64,000 bases of DNA from Sphaerisporangium sp. (GCA_025964675.1 JAOPYI010000116.1:27621-91620); one strand, 5' to 3'. Positions 37,078 through 45,995 are shown, numbered from the stretch's first letter. A program made the numbers and translations. Notes: a model not told the origin generated them from the sequence alone.

Positions 37078-37632
37078 ATGCCTCATATTTCCCTGAACAA
37101 TGACATTCCGGGCATTGTCGGCCTGATGATTTACCGTCCAGAGACGGCCGGTCCCCTGAACGAACTGGCCGACGTGCTCCTGCGTTCGCCCGGCACCCTG
37201 TCGCCGGGCGAGCGCGAGCTGATCGCCTCGTACGTGTCACGGCTCAACGACTGCGATTTCTGCGGCTCGATGCACGGGGCCGTCGCGGCGGAGCAGCTCC
37301 CCGGCGGCCTGGCACAGGTCACTCAGGCCTGTGCCGACCCGAACGCCGCCGAGGTGCCGCCCAAGATGCGCGCGCTGCTCGCCATCGCCGCGCTGGTCAG
37401 GGAGAGCGGGCGAGCCGTCACCGCGGAAGCGGTCGCCGCCGCGCGCGAGGCGGGCGCCACCGATGTCGAGATCCACGACACGGTGCTGATCGCCGCCGCG
37501 TTCTGCATGTACAACAGGTACGTCGACGGCCTGGCGACGATCGCGCTGCCCACCCAGGAGGACTACCAGCCCTTCGCCAAGCAGATCGTCGCCGACGGGT
37601 ACGTCCGCATCACCAGAGAGTCCGCCGGATAG
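37078..37632 (+). CDS. AhpD/carboxymuconolactone decarboxylase-like protein
   Basis: A 184-residue AhpD-fold protein, usually a peroxide- or thiol-handling enzyme. The catalytic C-x-x-C-x-x-x-H is present as CDFCGSMH near residue 60, followed by helices LLAIAALVRESGRAVT and DVEIHDTVLIAAAFCMYNRYVDGLA, the remote uncharacterised-peroxidase subgroup pattern. The promoter geometry makes ATG 37078 (MPHISLNND) the likely start instead of 37066. It is monocistronic, before a lactate-oxidase-type gene with its own operator. Confidence 0.85.
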   Translation: MPHISLNNDIPGIVGLMIYRPETAGPLNELADVLLRSPGTLSPGERELIASYVSRLNDCDFCGSMHGAVAAEQLPGGLAQVTQACADPNAAEVPPKMRALLAIAALVRESGRAVTAEAVAAAREAGATDVEIHDTVLIAAAFCMYNRYVDGLATIALPTQEDYQPFAKQIVADGYVRITRESAG

Positions 37633-37768
37633 CCGTAGGCCGGGCTCCCGGGACGGCGCCCAAGAGCTGTCGTCCCGGCAGCCTGAACGTCACACGGGCG
37701 CCCGGCCCCGCCGTTCTGCGCATCGTCACCCCGGGGCCCAGCCCCCTGGTTCCCCTGGAATAATCGTC

Positions 37769-37793
37769 TGGTATCAGTGGATTGGTACCACCA
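37769..37793 (+). promoter_or_regulatory. GntR/FadR(LldR)-type operator before the lactate oxidase gene
   Basis: ATTGGT-ACC-ACCA (37781-37793) matches the TGGT-N3-ACCA core of FadR-subfamily GntR regulators such as LldR. A second half-site, TGGTATCA, lies at 37769-37776. A -10-like AATAAT at 37759-37764 places both near the start of transcription. No GntR gene is in the window. Confidence 0.55.
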
Positions 37794-37808
37794 GGGCGAG
37801 GGGTGATC

Positions 37809-38972
37809 ATGGGTTCGCTCGCGGACTTCCAGAACGAGATCTACCTGAACGGGCTAGGCGACGTGCTGCCGGAGCTTCCCACCGACCTCAGCGCGCTGGA
37901 AAGGCTCGCCCAGGAACGGCTCACCCCAGAGGCGTTCGGCTACGTCGCCGGGTCGGCCGGGACCGAATCGACCGCCCGAGCCAACCGCGAAGCTTTCGAG
38001 CGCCGGCGGATCGTGCCGAGGATGCTGCGTGACGTGGCCGTACGGGATCTGTCGGTGGAGCTCTTCGGGCGTACTTCGCCCGCTCCGGTGCTGCTCGGCC
38101 CGATCGGCGTCCTGACGATCGTGCACCCCGAGGGGGAGCTGGCCGTAGCTCGCGCCGCCGCGGCACAGGGAGTGCCGATGGTGCTCAGCACCGCCGCCTC
38201 CCACTCCATGGAGCAGGTAGCGGAGGCGAACGCCGGCGGACCCCGGTGGTTCCAGCTCTACTGGTCCAAAGACCGGGAGGTCGTGGGCAGCTTCCTCCGG
38301 CGTGCCAAGGCGGCCGGTTACACGGCGCTGGTCGTCACGCTGGACACCCACACGCTGGGCTGGCGGCCACGCGACCTGGACAAGGGTTACCTGCCGTTCC
38401 TCCGCGCCATCGGGGTCGCCAACTACTTCACCGACCCCGCGTTCCAGAAGGCGGTCGGCGGCCCGATCGACGACTCGAACCGGAACGCCGCGATCCTGCA
38501 GTGGGCGACGACCTTCGGCGACCCCTCTCTCACCTGGGACGACCTGGCCTTCCTGAGAGAGCACTGGGACGGGCCCGTCGTCCTCAAGGGCATCCAGCAC
38601 CCCGACGACGCCCGCCGGGCCGTGGACGCGGGCATGGACGGCGTCGTTGTCTCCAACCACGGCGGCCGCCAGGTCGACGGCGCGATCGGGTCGCTCGACG
38701 CGCTGCCCGCCGTGGTCGACGCCGTCGGCGACCAGACGACGATTCTCTTCGACAGCGGCATCCGCACCGGCGCAGACGTGATCAAAGCACTGTCCCTGGG
38801 AGCCAAGGCCGTCCTCCTGGCCCGCCCGTACGCCTACGGCCTCGCCCTGGCCGGTGAGGCCGGGGTGCGGCACGTGATCCGTTCCCTGCTGGCCGAACTC
38901 GAAATCGCGATGGCACTGACAGGCGCCGCCCGCCCGGCAGACCTGACCCCAGACCTGCTGACACAACCCTGA
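37809..38972 (+). CDS. FMN-dependent alpha-hydroxy-acid oxidase, lactate 2-monooxygenase-like
   Basis: A 387-residue TIM-barrel flavoenzyme that oxidises L-lactate or a related 2-hydroxy acid. Visible marks: EAFGYVAGSAGTE at the N-terminus, PVLLGPIGVLTIVHPEGELAVARAA, STAASHSMEQVA, WFQLYWSKDRE, VVLKGIQHPDDA, the active-site VVSNHGGRQVDG (His and Arg) and LFDSGIRTGADVIKALSLGAKAVLLARPY. Length and the THTLGWRPRDLDKGYLPF insert fit lactate 2-monooxygenase. The ATG at 37809 follows GAGGGG. The upstream FadR-type site fits hydroxy-acid induction. Confidence 0.9.
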   Translation: MGSLADFQNEIYLNGLGDVLPELPTDLSALERLAQERLTPEAFGYVAGSAGTESTARANREAFERRRIVPRMLRDVAVRDLSVELFGRTSPAPVLLGPIGVLTIVHPEGELAVARAAAAQGVPMVLSTAASHSMEQVAEANAGGPRWFQLYWSKDREVVGSFLRRAKAAGYTALVVTLDTHTLGWRPRDLDKGYLPFLRAIGVANYFTDPAFQKAVGGPIDDSNRNAAILQWATTFGDPSLTWDDLAFLREHWDGPVVLKGIQHPDDARRAVDAGMDGVVVSNHGGRQVDGAIGSLDALPAVVDAVGDQTTILFDSGIRTGADVIKALSLGAKAVLLARPYAYGLALAGEAGVRHVIRSLLAELEIAMALTGAARPADLTPDLLTQP

Positions 38973-39084
38973 ACCCACGACCGGGCATCGAGCCCGCAGG
39001 CATTACGCAGGACAACACGGCGGCCGCGATAGGCCGTGGCTGCTGCTGCTCCGGTGACGTGCCCGCCGGAGGTCGCCCGTATCT

Positions 39085-39111
39085 CTGACACGCCTGGTGC
39101 TCTGGCAGAAT
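39085..39111 (+). promoter_or_regulatory. Promoter of the ROK gene, probably leaderless
   Basis: CTGACA (39085-39090), short 15-bp spacer, CAGAAT (39106-39111), then 7 nt to the GTG at 39119 without a ribosome site. Confidence 0.4.
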
Positions 39112-39118
39112 CCACAGT

Positions 39119-40336
39119 GTGAAACGCGCGGTGCAGCAGACGACACGTGACCTGCGTCGCCACAATCGTTCGGCGCTGCTCTCCCGGCTGTACCTCCAGG
39201 GTCCGACCAGCCGGCAGGACCTGACGATGACCTCCGGGCTCAGCTCGGCCACGGTGAGCAACGTCGTCTCCGACCTGATCAACGACGGCGTCGTCGCGGA
39301 GGCAGGGCTGGTCGACTCCGACGGCGGGCGTCCCCGCACGCTCCTGCAGGTCCGGGGCGAGTTCGGGTACGTCGTCGGGGTCGACATCGGGGAGACCCAC
39401 GTCCAGATCGGGCTCTTCGACTACACGCTGAAGACGATGGCCACCGCCACCTACTCTGTGGCGGCCACGAGGCTGGAGCCCGATTCCGTGGTGAGCCTGG
39501 TGGTCGCCGGCGTCGACGAGGTCGTCTCCAAGGTCGGCGTCCACGCGGGCGACCTGCTCGGGATCGGTGTCGGCGTCCCGGGCGCCGTGCAGGCGGGCGC
39601 GCACGAGCTGGTCCACGCGCCGACCCTCGGCTGGTCGGCGGTGCCGCTGGCCGACATGCTGCGGCGCGAGCTCTCCGTGCCCGTCTATCTCGACAACTGC
39701 GCCCGCACGCTGGGGCAGGCCGAGATGTGGCGGGGCGCCGGCCGCGGAGCCAGGCGGGTGATCGTCGCGCTGCTCGGCGTCGGGGTGGGGGCCGCGGTCG
39801 CGACGGCGCCGGAGTCCTTCCGCGACATGATGAGCACCACCAGCACGACGAGCGAGTGGGGCCACACCGTCATCAACGTGGACGGCAGGCCGTGCAGGTG
39901 CGGGTCGAAGGGCTGTCTGGAGGCCTACGTCGGCGCCGAGGCGGTCCTGGACGACTATCTCCGCCTCCGCGATGCCACGCCTTTCGCGCAGGAAGGCACC
40001 GAGGCCCGTCTCGCCGAGCTGGTCGCCCGGGCGAAGGCCCCGGGCGCGGCGGCCCAGGTCCTCGACAAGACCGCGGAGTATCTCGGCATCGGCATCTCCA
40101 ACCTCATCAACCTCCTCAGCCCTGATCGCGTGGTCCTGTCGGGCTGGGCCGGGGCGACCATGGGCCCGGCGATCCTGCCGGCCGTGCGCGACACGGTGAG
40201 GCGCCACGCCCTTCCCTACATGTACGGCCAGGTGCGCATCGAGCTCGGCGAGCTCGGCCCCGAGGCGGTGGCCCTGGGCGCCGCGACCCTTCCAGTGATC
40301 CGGGTGCTGGCGGCCGGAGGGTCCAAGCCCAGCTAG
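39119..40336 (+). CDS. ROK-family transcriptional repressor
   Basis: A 405-residue NagC/XylR-type regulator. A winged helix (residues 12-75: TRDLRRHNRSALLSRLYLQGPTSRQDLTMTSGLSSATVSNVVSDLINDGVV, then GGRPRTLL) is followed by a sugar-kinase fold (VVGVDIGETHVQIG, GIGVGVPGAV, CARTLGQAE). The zinc motif CRCGSKGC is intact. The DNTA-type residues of active kinases are altered, as is usual for repressors. GTG at 39119 is probably leaderless. It lies immediately upstream of an operon whose promoter, and that of the next operon, carry the same 26-bp palindromic element, so it is the likely local repressor. The inducer is probably a sugar or sugar acid. Confidence 0.9.
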   Translation: MKRAVQQTTRDLRRHNRSALLSRLYLQGPTSRQDLTMTSGLSSATVSNVVSDLINDGVVAEAGLVDSDGGRPRTLLQVRGEFGYVVGVDIGETHVQIGLFDYTLKTMATATYSVAATRLEPDSVVSLVVAGVDEVVSKVGVHAGDLLGIGVGVPGAVQAGAHELVHAPTLGWSAVPLADMLRRELSVPVYLDNCARTLGQAEMWRGAGRGARRVIVALLGVGVGAAVATAPESFRDMMSTTSTTSEWGHTVINVDGRPCRCGSKGCLEAYVGAEAVLDDYLRLRDATPFAQEGTEARLAELVARAKAPGAAAQVLDKTAEYLGIGISNLINLLSPDRVVLSGWAGATMGPAILPAVRDTVRRHALPYMYGQVRIELGELGPEAVALGAATLPVIRVLAAGGSKPS

Positions 40337-40342
40337 AGGCGA

Positions 40343-40388
40343 TTGACCTACACCCCGATGGGACTTAACTTAAGTCATGGACTAAGTG
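40343..40388 (+). promoter_or_regulatory. Promoter and copy 1 of the shared 26-bp operator
   Basis: TTGACC -35 (40343-40348), 17 bp, TAACTT -10 (40366-40371). The operator at 40363-40388 begins 3 bp before the -10, has outer arms ACTTA/TAAGT and contains CTTAAG. The stretch GACTTAACTTAAGTC (40362-40376) is itself a perfect palindrome. Confidence 0.75.
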
Positions 40389-40433
40389 AACCGTGTGGTG
40401 CTGTGCGCCACCGAAAGATCCATCGGAGCCCGA

Positions 40434-41867
40434 ATGACGTCTCGCCCTGCCGACAGCCATGTTTACATCGACGGAGCCTGGCGCCCATCCGCGTCCGGCC
40501 AGGTCGGCGTCGTCGAGGAGAAGGCCACCGGTGCGCGGATCGGCTGCTACGCCCTGGGAGACGCGCGCGACGTGGACGCGGCCGTGGCCGCGGCCCGTAC
40601 GGCGCAACCCGCCTGGGCCGCCCTCGCCGCCTCCGACCGTGCCGGCTACCTGCGCCGGATGGCCGGCTACCTGCAGGACCACTACGAGGAGCTCGTCACC
40701 CTGAGCATGCGCGAGACGGGGGGAGTGCGCGCCAAGGCCGAGGACGAGGTGTCCACGAGCATCCGCCAGCTCGGCATCTCGGCCGTGCAGGCCACGGAGA
40801 ACGCCGGGGACATCCTGCCGCCCTACAAGGCGGGCAAGCTTTCCCTGTCACGGGTCGTCCCCCTCGGCGTGATCGGTGTCATCACCCCCTGGAACTACCC
40901 GATGAACCTCGCCATGCGCGCGGTGGCGCCCGCCCTGGCCTTCGGCAACACGATCGTGCTCAAGCCGGCTGAGCTGACGCCCATGATCGGCGGACGGGTT
41001 CTCGCCGAGGCGGCACACCACGCGGGGCTGCCGGCGGGGGTTTTCAACGTGGTGACCGGTGACGGCACCGGCGCGGGGTGGCCGCTGGCCGAGCATCGCG
41101 GCCTTGACCTGCTCGACTTCACCGGCTCGCGCGAGGTGGGCCTCGCCATCGCCGCCTCGGCCGCCACCGATCTGCGGCCCGTCCGCCTGGAACTCGGCGG
41201 TGACAACGCCTTCGTCGTCCTGCATGATGCGGATGTGGAGCTGGCCGCGTCCTGCGCGATGATCGCCTCGCTGGAGTTCCAGGGGCAGACGTGCATCAGC
41301 TCGAGCCGTCACATCGTCGTACGCGAGGTGGCCGATCAGTACATCGCCGCGGTGGCGAGGCGGGCCGAGGCCCTGCGCGTCGGCGACCCGCTGACCGGCC
41401 AGGTCGAGCTGGGGCCGCTGATCAGCACCGGGCAGCGCGACAGGGTGCACCGCACGATCGTCGAGCCCTCCTTGGCCATGGGGGCCAGGCTTGTCACCGG
41501 CGGCACCTACGAGGGCCTGTTCTACCGGCCGACGGTGCTGGCCGAGGTCACGCCCGGCATGCCCGCGTTCACCGAGGAGATCTTCGGCCCGGTCATCCCG
41601 GTGACGGTCGTGGACACCGAGGAGGAGGCCGTCGCGCTCACCAACGGATACCCGATGCTGATGAACTCCGTCTTCACCGCCGACCTCATGCGTGGCATGG
41701 GCGTCGCCGAGCGACTGCAGGCCGGCGAGGTGCACGTCAACGACGCGCACGCCCGGCACGGCGCCGAGAACCAGATGCCCGGCTTCACCCGGCGTCAGTG
41801 GATCGGCGTGCAGCGCACCCCTCTCGACCTTCCGTCCTGGACCGCCGACCCGGCGGGCCGTCGATGA
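40434..41867 (+). CDS. Aldehyde dehydrogenase
   Basis: A 477-residue NAD(P)-dependent ALDH superfamily enzyme. It has VVPLGVIGVITPWNYPMN near residue 140, the ELGGDN glutamate motif near residue 257, catalytic Cys in EFQGQTCISSS near residue 285, and EEIFGPVIPV near residue 380. GGAG precedes ATG 40434. It is first in a three-gene ATGA-coupled operon with a ThuA-like protein and a 2-hydroxyacid dehydrogenase, under the ROK-type operator. It probably oxidises an aldehyde intermediate of the imported sugar or sugar acid. Confidence 0.9.
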   Translation: MTSRPADSHVYIDGAWRPSASGQVGVVEEKATGARIGCYALGDARDVDAAVAAARTAQPAWAALAASDRAGYLRRMAGYLQDHYEELVTLSMRETGGVRAKAEDEVSTSIRQLGISAVQATENAGDILPPYKAGKLSLSRVVPLGVIGVITPWNYPMNLAMRAVAPALAFGNTIVLKPAELTPMIGGRVLAEAAHHAGLPAGVFNVVTGDGTGAGWPLAEHRGLDLLDFTGSREVGLAIAASAATDLRPVRLELGGDNAFVVLHDADVELAASCAMIASLEFQGQTCISSSRHIVVREVADQYIAAVARRAEALRVGDPLTGQVELGPLISTGQRDRVHRTIVEPSLAMGARLVTGGTYEGLFYRPTVLAEVTPGMPAFTEEIFGPVIPVTVVDTEEEAVALTNGYPMLMNSVFTADLMRGMGVAERLQAGEVHVNDAHARHGAENQMPGFTRRQWIGVQRTPLDLPSWTADPAGRR

Positions 41868-42529
41868 GCGGCCAGGCGCGCCGCGCGTTGATCGTCCGCG
41901 GTGGCTGGGATGGTCATGTCCCGGTCGAGACGACGGAGCTGTTCCTGCCGGGGCTGGCCGAGGCCGGGTTCGACGTGACCGTCAGCGACGACCTGGACGT
42001 CTACGCCGACCCCGAGTTGATGGCGGCGACCGACCTGGTCGTGCAGTGCTGGTCGATGGGCACGCTGACCAAGGAGCAGAGCGCCGGTCTGGTGTCCGCC
42101 GTCCACGCGGGCACGGGCTTCGCCGGATGGCACGGCGGGGTGGTCGGCACCTTCGGCCTCAGCCTCGACTACCTGCGGATGGTGGGCGGCCTGTTCCTGT
42201 TCCACCCGCCGGACTTCCTTCGGTACCGGGTCACCCTCGACCCCCGCCAGGCCGGGCATCCGATCGTCGCGGGCCTGACCGACTTCGACGTGGACACCGA
42301 GCAGTACTGGATGCTCACCGACGCCCTGAGCACGGTGCTCGCCAGCACGACCATCATGCCGCCGGAGGGCGGTCATGAAGGGGAGCCCGTCGACATGCCG
42401 GTCGTGTGGACGCGGAGGTGGGGGAGCGGCAAGATCTTCTTCTCGGCTGTCGGCCACCGGCTCGCCGACCTGGAGGATCCGACGGTACGCACCCTCACCC
42501 AGCGCGGCCTCGTCTGGGCCGCCCGATGA
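41864..42529 (+). CDS. ThuA-like domain protein
   Basis: A 221-residue protein of the ThuA/glutamine-amidotransferase-like fold, named from trehalose utilisation. The N-terminal strand ALIVRGGWDGHVPVETTELFLPGLAEAGFDV, the GTGFAGWHGGVVGTF loop and TEQYWMLTD, VVWTRRWGSGKIFFSAVGH near the end are typical. Members act on keto-sugar derivatives. The ATG overlaps the ALDH stop; the longer frame upstream is a shadow. Neighbours suggest handling of an oxidised sugar, but no ThuB-like oxidoreductase is adjacent. Confidence 0.85.
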   Translation: MSGQARRALIVRGGWDGHVPVETTELFLPGLAEAGFDVTVSDDLDVYADPELMAATDLVVQCWSMGTLTKEQSAGLVSAVHAGTGFAGWHGGVVGTFGLSLDYLRMVGGLFLFHPPDFLRYRVTLDPRQAGHPIVAGLTDFDVDTEQYWMLTDALSTVLASTTIMPPEGGHEGEPVDMPVVWTRRWGSGKIFFSAVGHRLADLEDPTVRTLTQRGLVWAAR

Positions 42530-43539
42530 CCACCGCCGATCACGGGGTGGTCCTCGCCATGCCCGCGAGCCTGCCCGGCAGGCTCTTCCGGGGCGAGTCC
42601 GCGAAGCGGCTGCGCGCCCTGGTCGGCGACGACTGGGGACCACCCCTGACCGGCTTCACCTCCGACACCGAGCTGGAGCGGCTTGGAAGGGCCCGTGTCC
42701 TGCTGACCGGCTGGGGCAGCCCGGTCATCGACGCGAACGCGCTAGCGCACGCCCCCCGTCTCCAGGCCGTCGTCCACGCGGCCGGGACCGTCAAGAGCCA
42801 CGTCACCCCGGCGGTGTTCGCGCGGGGTGTCCAGGTGAGCTCGGCCGCGGACGCGAACGCGGTGCCGGTGGCCGAGTACACCCTGGCGATGATCCTGCTC
42901 GCCAACAAGGCGGTGCCGACCCTCGCCAGGGAGTACCGGGCGCGCCCCGAGGCCATCGACCTGATCGCGGAGTACCCCGACATCGGCAACCACGGCAAGA
43001 CGGTGGGCCTGGTGGGGGCGTCGAGGATCGGCCGCCGCGTGGCCGAGCTGCTCAGGCCGTTCGATGTCGAGGTGCTGGTCAGCGATCCGTATCTCGACGA
43101 CGTGGGGGCCGCGTCGCTCGGCGTGCGGAGGGTCGAACTGGACGACCTCTTCCCGGCCTGCGACATCGTGTCGTTGCACGCGCCCGCGATCGAGGAGACC
43201 AAGGGCATGGTCGGCGCCCGGCGTCTGGCCGCCATGCGCACCGGAGCCACCTTGATCAACACCGCCCGGGGGTCGCTCGTCGACCAGGACGGGCTCATCG
43301 CCGAGCTGCTCCAGGGACGCATCTCAGCCGTGCTGGACGTCACGGAGCCCGAGATCACCCCGGCCGACTCGCCCTTATGGGACCTTCCGAACGTCGTACT
43401 CACGCCACATGTCGCCGGCTCACTGGGCAACGAGCTTGCCCGGCTTGGGTCCCAGGCCCTGGACGAAGTGCTCCGGGTCATCGCCGGCGAGCCGCTGCGC
43501 CATGCCGTGGATCTGGCGGCGCTGCCGGTAACAGCTTGA
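42526..43539 (+). CDS. D-isomer-specific 2-hydroxyacid dehydrogenase
   Basis: A 337-residue NAD-dependent dehydrogenase. It has the cofactor loop GLVGASRIGRRVAELL near residue 160, substrate Arg in NTARGSLVDQDGL, Glu in LDVTEPE and His in LTPHVAGS. The N-terminal VVHAAGTVKSHVTP block is typical of the actinobacterial subgroup found in sugar clusters. ATG 42526 overlaps the ThuA stop. With the ALDH it may interconvert 2-keto and 2-hydroxy acids. Last gene of its operon. Confidence 0.9.
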   Translation: MTTADHGVVLAMPASLPGRLFRGESAKRLRALVGDDWGPPLTGFTSDTELERLGRARVLLTGWGSPVIDANALAHAPRLQAVVHAAGTVKSHVTPAVFARGVQVSSAADANAVPVAEYTLAMILLANKAVPTLAREYRARPEAIDLIAEYPDIGNHGKTVGLVGASRIGRRVAELLRPFDVEVLVSDPYLDDVGAASLGVRRVELDDLFPACDIVSLHAPAIEETKGMVGARRLAAMRTGATLINTARGSLVDQDGLIAELLQGRISAVLDVTEPEITPADSPLWDLPNVVLTPHVAGSLGNELARLGSQALDEVLRVIAGEPLRHAVDLAALPVTA

Positions 43540-43570
43540 GAAACGGTACCTAATTCATGTTTCCAACTGG

Positions 43571-43616
43571 TTGACGCCCCGTCTCTAGCAACTTACCTTA
43601 AGTCGTGTATTAAGTG
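43571..43616 (+). promoter_or_regulatory. Promoter and copy 2 of the shared 26-bp operator
   Basis: TTGACG -35 (43571-43576), 17 bp, TACCTT -10 (43594-43599). The operator at 43591-43616 matches copy 1 at 22 of 26 positions, keeps the outer ACTTA/TAAGT arms exactly, and sits at the same offset from the -10. Confidence 0.75.
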
Positions 43617-43717
43617 TCCCGAGCTGGTCGGCGGCTTGCTCGGCGAGCTTTCCCGGATCGCCTCCATGCCCGATGGGTCCAGATCCTCGGCGGCAGAGCA
43701 GAATTTGAGGAACGGCA

Positions 43718-45037
43718 ATGAACAAAAGCCATGTGCGGTTGGGTGGCGTGGCGCTGGCGGGCGTCCTGCTCATCGCGGGCTGCGGCAGCGGCGGTGGCGG
43801 CGGCGCGGCGAAGAGCGCCGGCACCGGTGTCTCCGGCGGCGGTAAGCTCGACCTCACCTTCTGGGACTGGGACCCCAACATCGACAAGGTCGTGGCCCTC
43901 TGGAACAGCTCACATCCGGACATCCACGTGACGCTCTCCAACCCCGCCGGCGGCGACCAGCTCGTCAGCAAGATGATCACCGCGCACCAGGCCAAGAACG
44001 GCCCGGACATCGCCAAGGTGGAGTACCAGTCGTTGCCCGCGCTCGTGTCCGGCGGAGTTGTGCGGGACATCACCGACCTGACCAAGGACGCCGTCCCGAG
44101 CTTCGACGACGCCACCATGAAGGCGACGAGGTTCGAGGGCAAGGTGTACGGCATTCCCCAGGACGTCGCGCCTCTCATGCTGTTCTACCGCGCCGACGTG
44201 TTCAAGAAGTACGGGCTCAGCGTCCCGACGACATGGGACCAGTACGCCCAGGAGGCCGCCGATCTCCACAAGAAGGCGCCGAAGGTCTCCATGACCAACT
44301 TCGACGCCGGGGACCCCGGCTGGTTCACCGGCCTGGTGCAGCAGGCCGGAGCCGACTGGTGGACGACCAGCGGCACGTCCTGGCACGTGGCCATCAACGG
44401 ACCCCAGTCCAAGAAGGTCGCGGACTACTGGGAGAAGCTGGTCAGGAGCGGCGTCATCGAGAAGAACCCGTCCTTCTCCCCGCAGTGGAACAAGCAGATG
44501 AACGACGGCACCCTCGCCACCTGGATCTCCGGCGCCTGGGCCCCCGCCCAGCTCGGCGGCATCGCGCCGGCCACCAAGGGGAAGTGGACCGTCGCCCCGC
44601 TCCCCGCGTGGACGGCGGGCGACGCCACCACGGGCATCTGGGGCGGCTCGGCCACGACGGTCACCTCGGACTCCAAGCATCCCGCTGAGGCGGCGAAGTT
44701 CGCCTCGTGGCTCAACACCGACGCCGCCGCGATCACCGCGCAGATCCAGCACATCAACATCTACCCCGCGGCTACCTCCGGCCGGTCGCTGCCGATCCTG
44801 AAGTCGGCACCGCCGTTCTTCCCCAACCAGCCCGCCTTCTACGATGTCGTGAAGCAGGTGGCACCCTCCGCTCGCGGCTTCTCGATGTGGGGCCCGGACG
44901 TCACCGTGGCCTTCAGCGGCTACACCGACTCGTTCGGCGCCGCCCTGCAGTCCGGCGGCACGTTCGGCAAGGCCCTGGACACCATGCAGGACGCCAGCAC
45001 CGCCGACATGAAGAAGCTGGGATTCAATCTCAACTGA
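43718..45037 (+). CDS. Sugar ABC transporter binding lipoprotein (SBP family 1)
   Basis: A 439-residue extracellular sugar receptor: signal peptide with lipobox LLIAGC, a Gly-rich linker, then the family 1 pattern LDLTFWDWDPNIDKVVALWNSSHPDIHVTL, GPDIAKVEYQSLPALVSGGVVRDI, YGIPQDVAPLMLFYRADVFKKYGLSVPTTWDQYAQ. GAGGAA precedes the ATG. It begins the importer operon under operator copy 2. Several Trp/Asp in the cleft fit carbohydrate binding, but the ligand is not identifiable. Confidence 0.92.
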   Translation: MNKSHVRLGGVALAGVLLIAGCGSGGGGGAAKSAGTGVSGGGKLDLTFWDWDPNIDKVVALWNSSHPDIHVTLSNPAGGDQLVSKMITAHQAKNGPDIAKVEYQSLPALVSGGVVRDITDLTKDAVPSFDDATMKATRFEGKVYGIPQDVAPLMLFYRADVFKKYGLSVPTTWDQYAQEAADLHKKAPKVSMTNFDAGDPGWFTGLVQQAGADWWTTSGTSWHVAINGPQSKKVADYWEKLVRSGVIEKNPSFSPQWNKQMNDGTLATWISGAWAPAQLGGIAPATKGKWTVAPLPAWTAGDATTGIWGGSATTVTSDSKHPAEAAKFASWLNTDAAAITAQIQHINIYPAATSGRSLPILKSAPPFFPNQPAFYDVVKQVAPSARGFSMWGPDVTVAFSGYTDSFGAALQSGGTFGKALDTMQDASTADMKKLGFNLN

Positions 45038-45086
45038 AAGCCGCCCCGGTTCCTTTCCTTTCGGTCCCCTAAGGCGAAGACAACAA

Positions 45087-45995
45087 ATGGCGACTACCGT
45101 GTCGAATTCCGGGCTCAGGCGGCCACGGCTGCCGTATCTGCTGGTCCTGCCGGCTGTGCTGCTCTTCTTACTGTTCGTGCTGGCGCCGGGCGCCTACGCC
45201 CTGATCCTCAGCTTCCAGACCCGTAAGGTGACCGGAGGGCTGCTGGGATCCACCAGTACGGTCGTGTTCGCCGGCACGAGCAACTACCGCAGCGCGCTCG
45301 GTGACGCCGCGCTGTGGGGCAGCACCCTGCGCATGGTGGCGGTCGGTGTGATCGTCGTCCCGGTCACCGTGGGCCTGGCCCTGCTCTTCGCGTTGCTGCT
45401 CGACACGCCCCGGGCCCGCCTCACCAGGTTCTCCCGCCTGGCGATCTTCCTTCCGTACGCGATCCCGGGCGTGATCGCCACGCTGCTGTGGGGATTCATG
45501 TACCTCCCGGCCACCAGCCCGATCGGGGGCAGGTACATCGACTTCTTCGGCTCCACCCAGGTCTTCTTCGCCGTGGCGAACATCGCCGTGTGGGGCGCGG
45601 TGGGCTTCAACATGGTGGTCATCTACACCGCCCTGCGCGCGCTGCCGCCGGAGATCTACGAGGCCGCCCGGATCGACGGAGGCTCGGAGACGCAGATCGC
45701 GCTCAAGATCAAAGTTCCTCTGGTCCTCCCGGCGGTCGTCATGTGCACGCTGTTCACCGTGCTCGGCGCGCTTCAACTGTTCAACGAGCCCAACACGCTC
45801 AAACCGCTGTCGAACGCGATCTCCTCGGACTGGGTGCCGTTGATGAAGATCTACACCGACGCGTTCGTCAACGCCGACATCTACCGCGCCGCCGCCACGT
45901 CGATCGTCTTCGCCCTCGGCGTCCTGGTCGTCTCGTTCGCGGCCGGACGGATCGTACAGGCGCGTGTCTCCCCGGCAGAGAAAGGCAAGCGATGA
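45087..45995 (+). CDS. Sugar ABC transporter permease, MalF type
   Basis: A 302-residue six-helix permease, with the EAA loop EIYEAARIDGGSETQIALKIKVPLVLPAVV. RRPRLPYLLVLPAVLLFLLFVLAPGAYALILSF is the first membrane segment. It overlaps the MalG-type gene by ATGA and forms the heterodimeric channel with it. Confidence 0.92.
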   Translation: MATTVSNSGLRRPRLPYLLVLPAVLLFLLFVLAPGAYALILSFQTRKVTGGLLGSTSTVVFAGTSNYRSALGDAALWGSTLRMVAVGVIVVPVTVGLALLFALLLDTPRARLTRFSRLAIFLPYAIPGVIATLLWGFMYLPATSPIGGRYIDFFGSTQVFFAVANIAVWGAVGFNMVVIYTALRALPPEIYEAARIDGGSETQIALKIKVPLVLPAVVMCTLFTVLGALQLFNEPNTLKPLSNAISSDWVPLMKIYTDAFVNADIYRAAATSIVFALGVLVVSFAAGRIVQARVSPAEKGKR

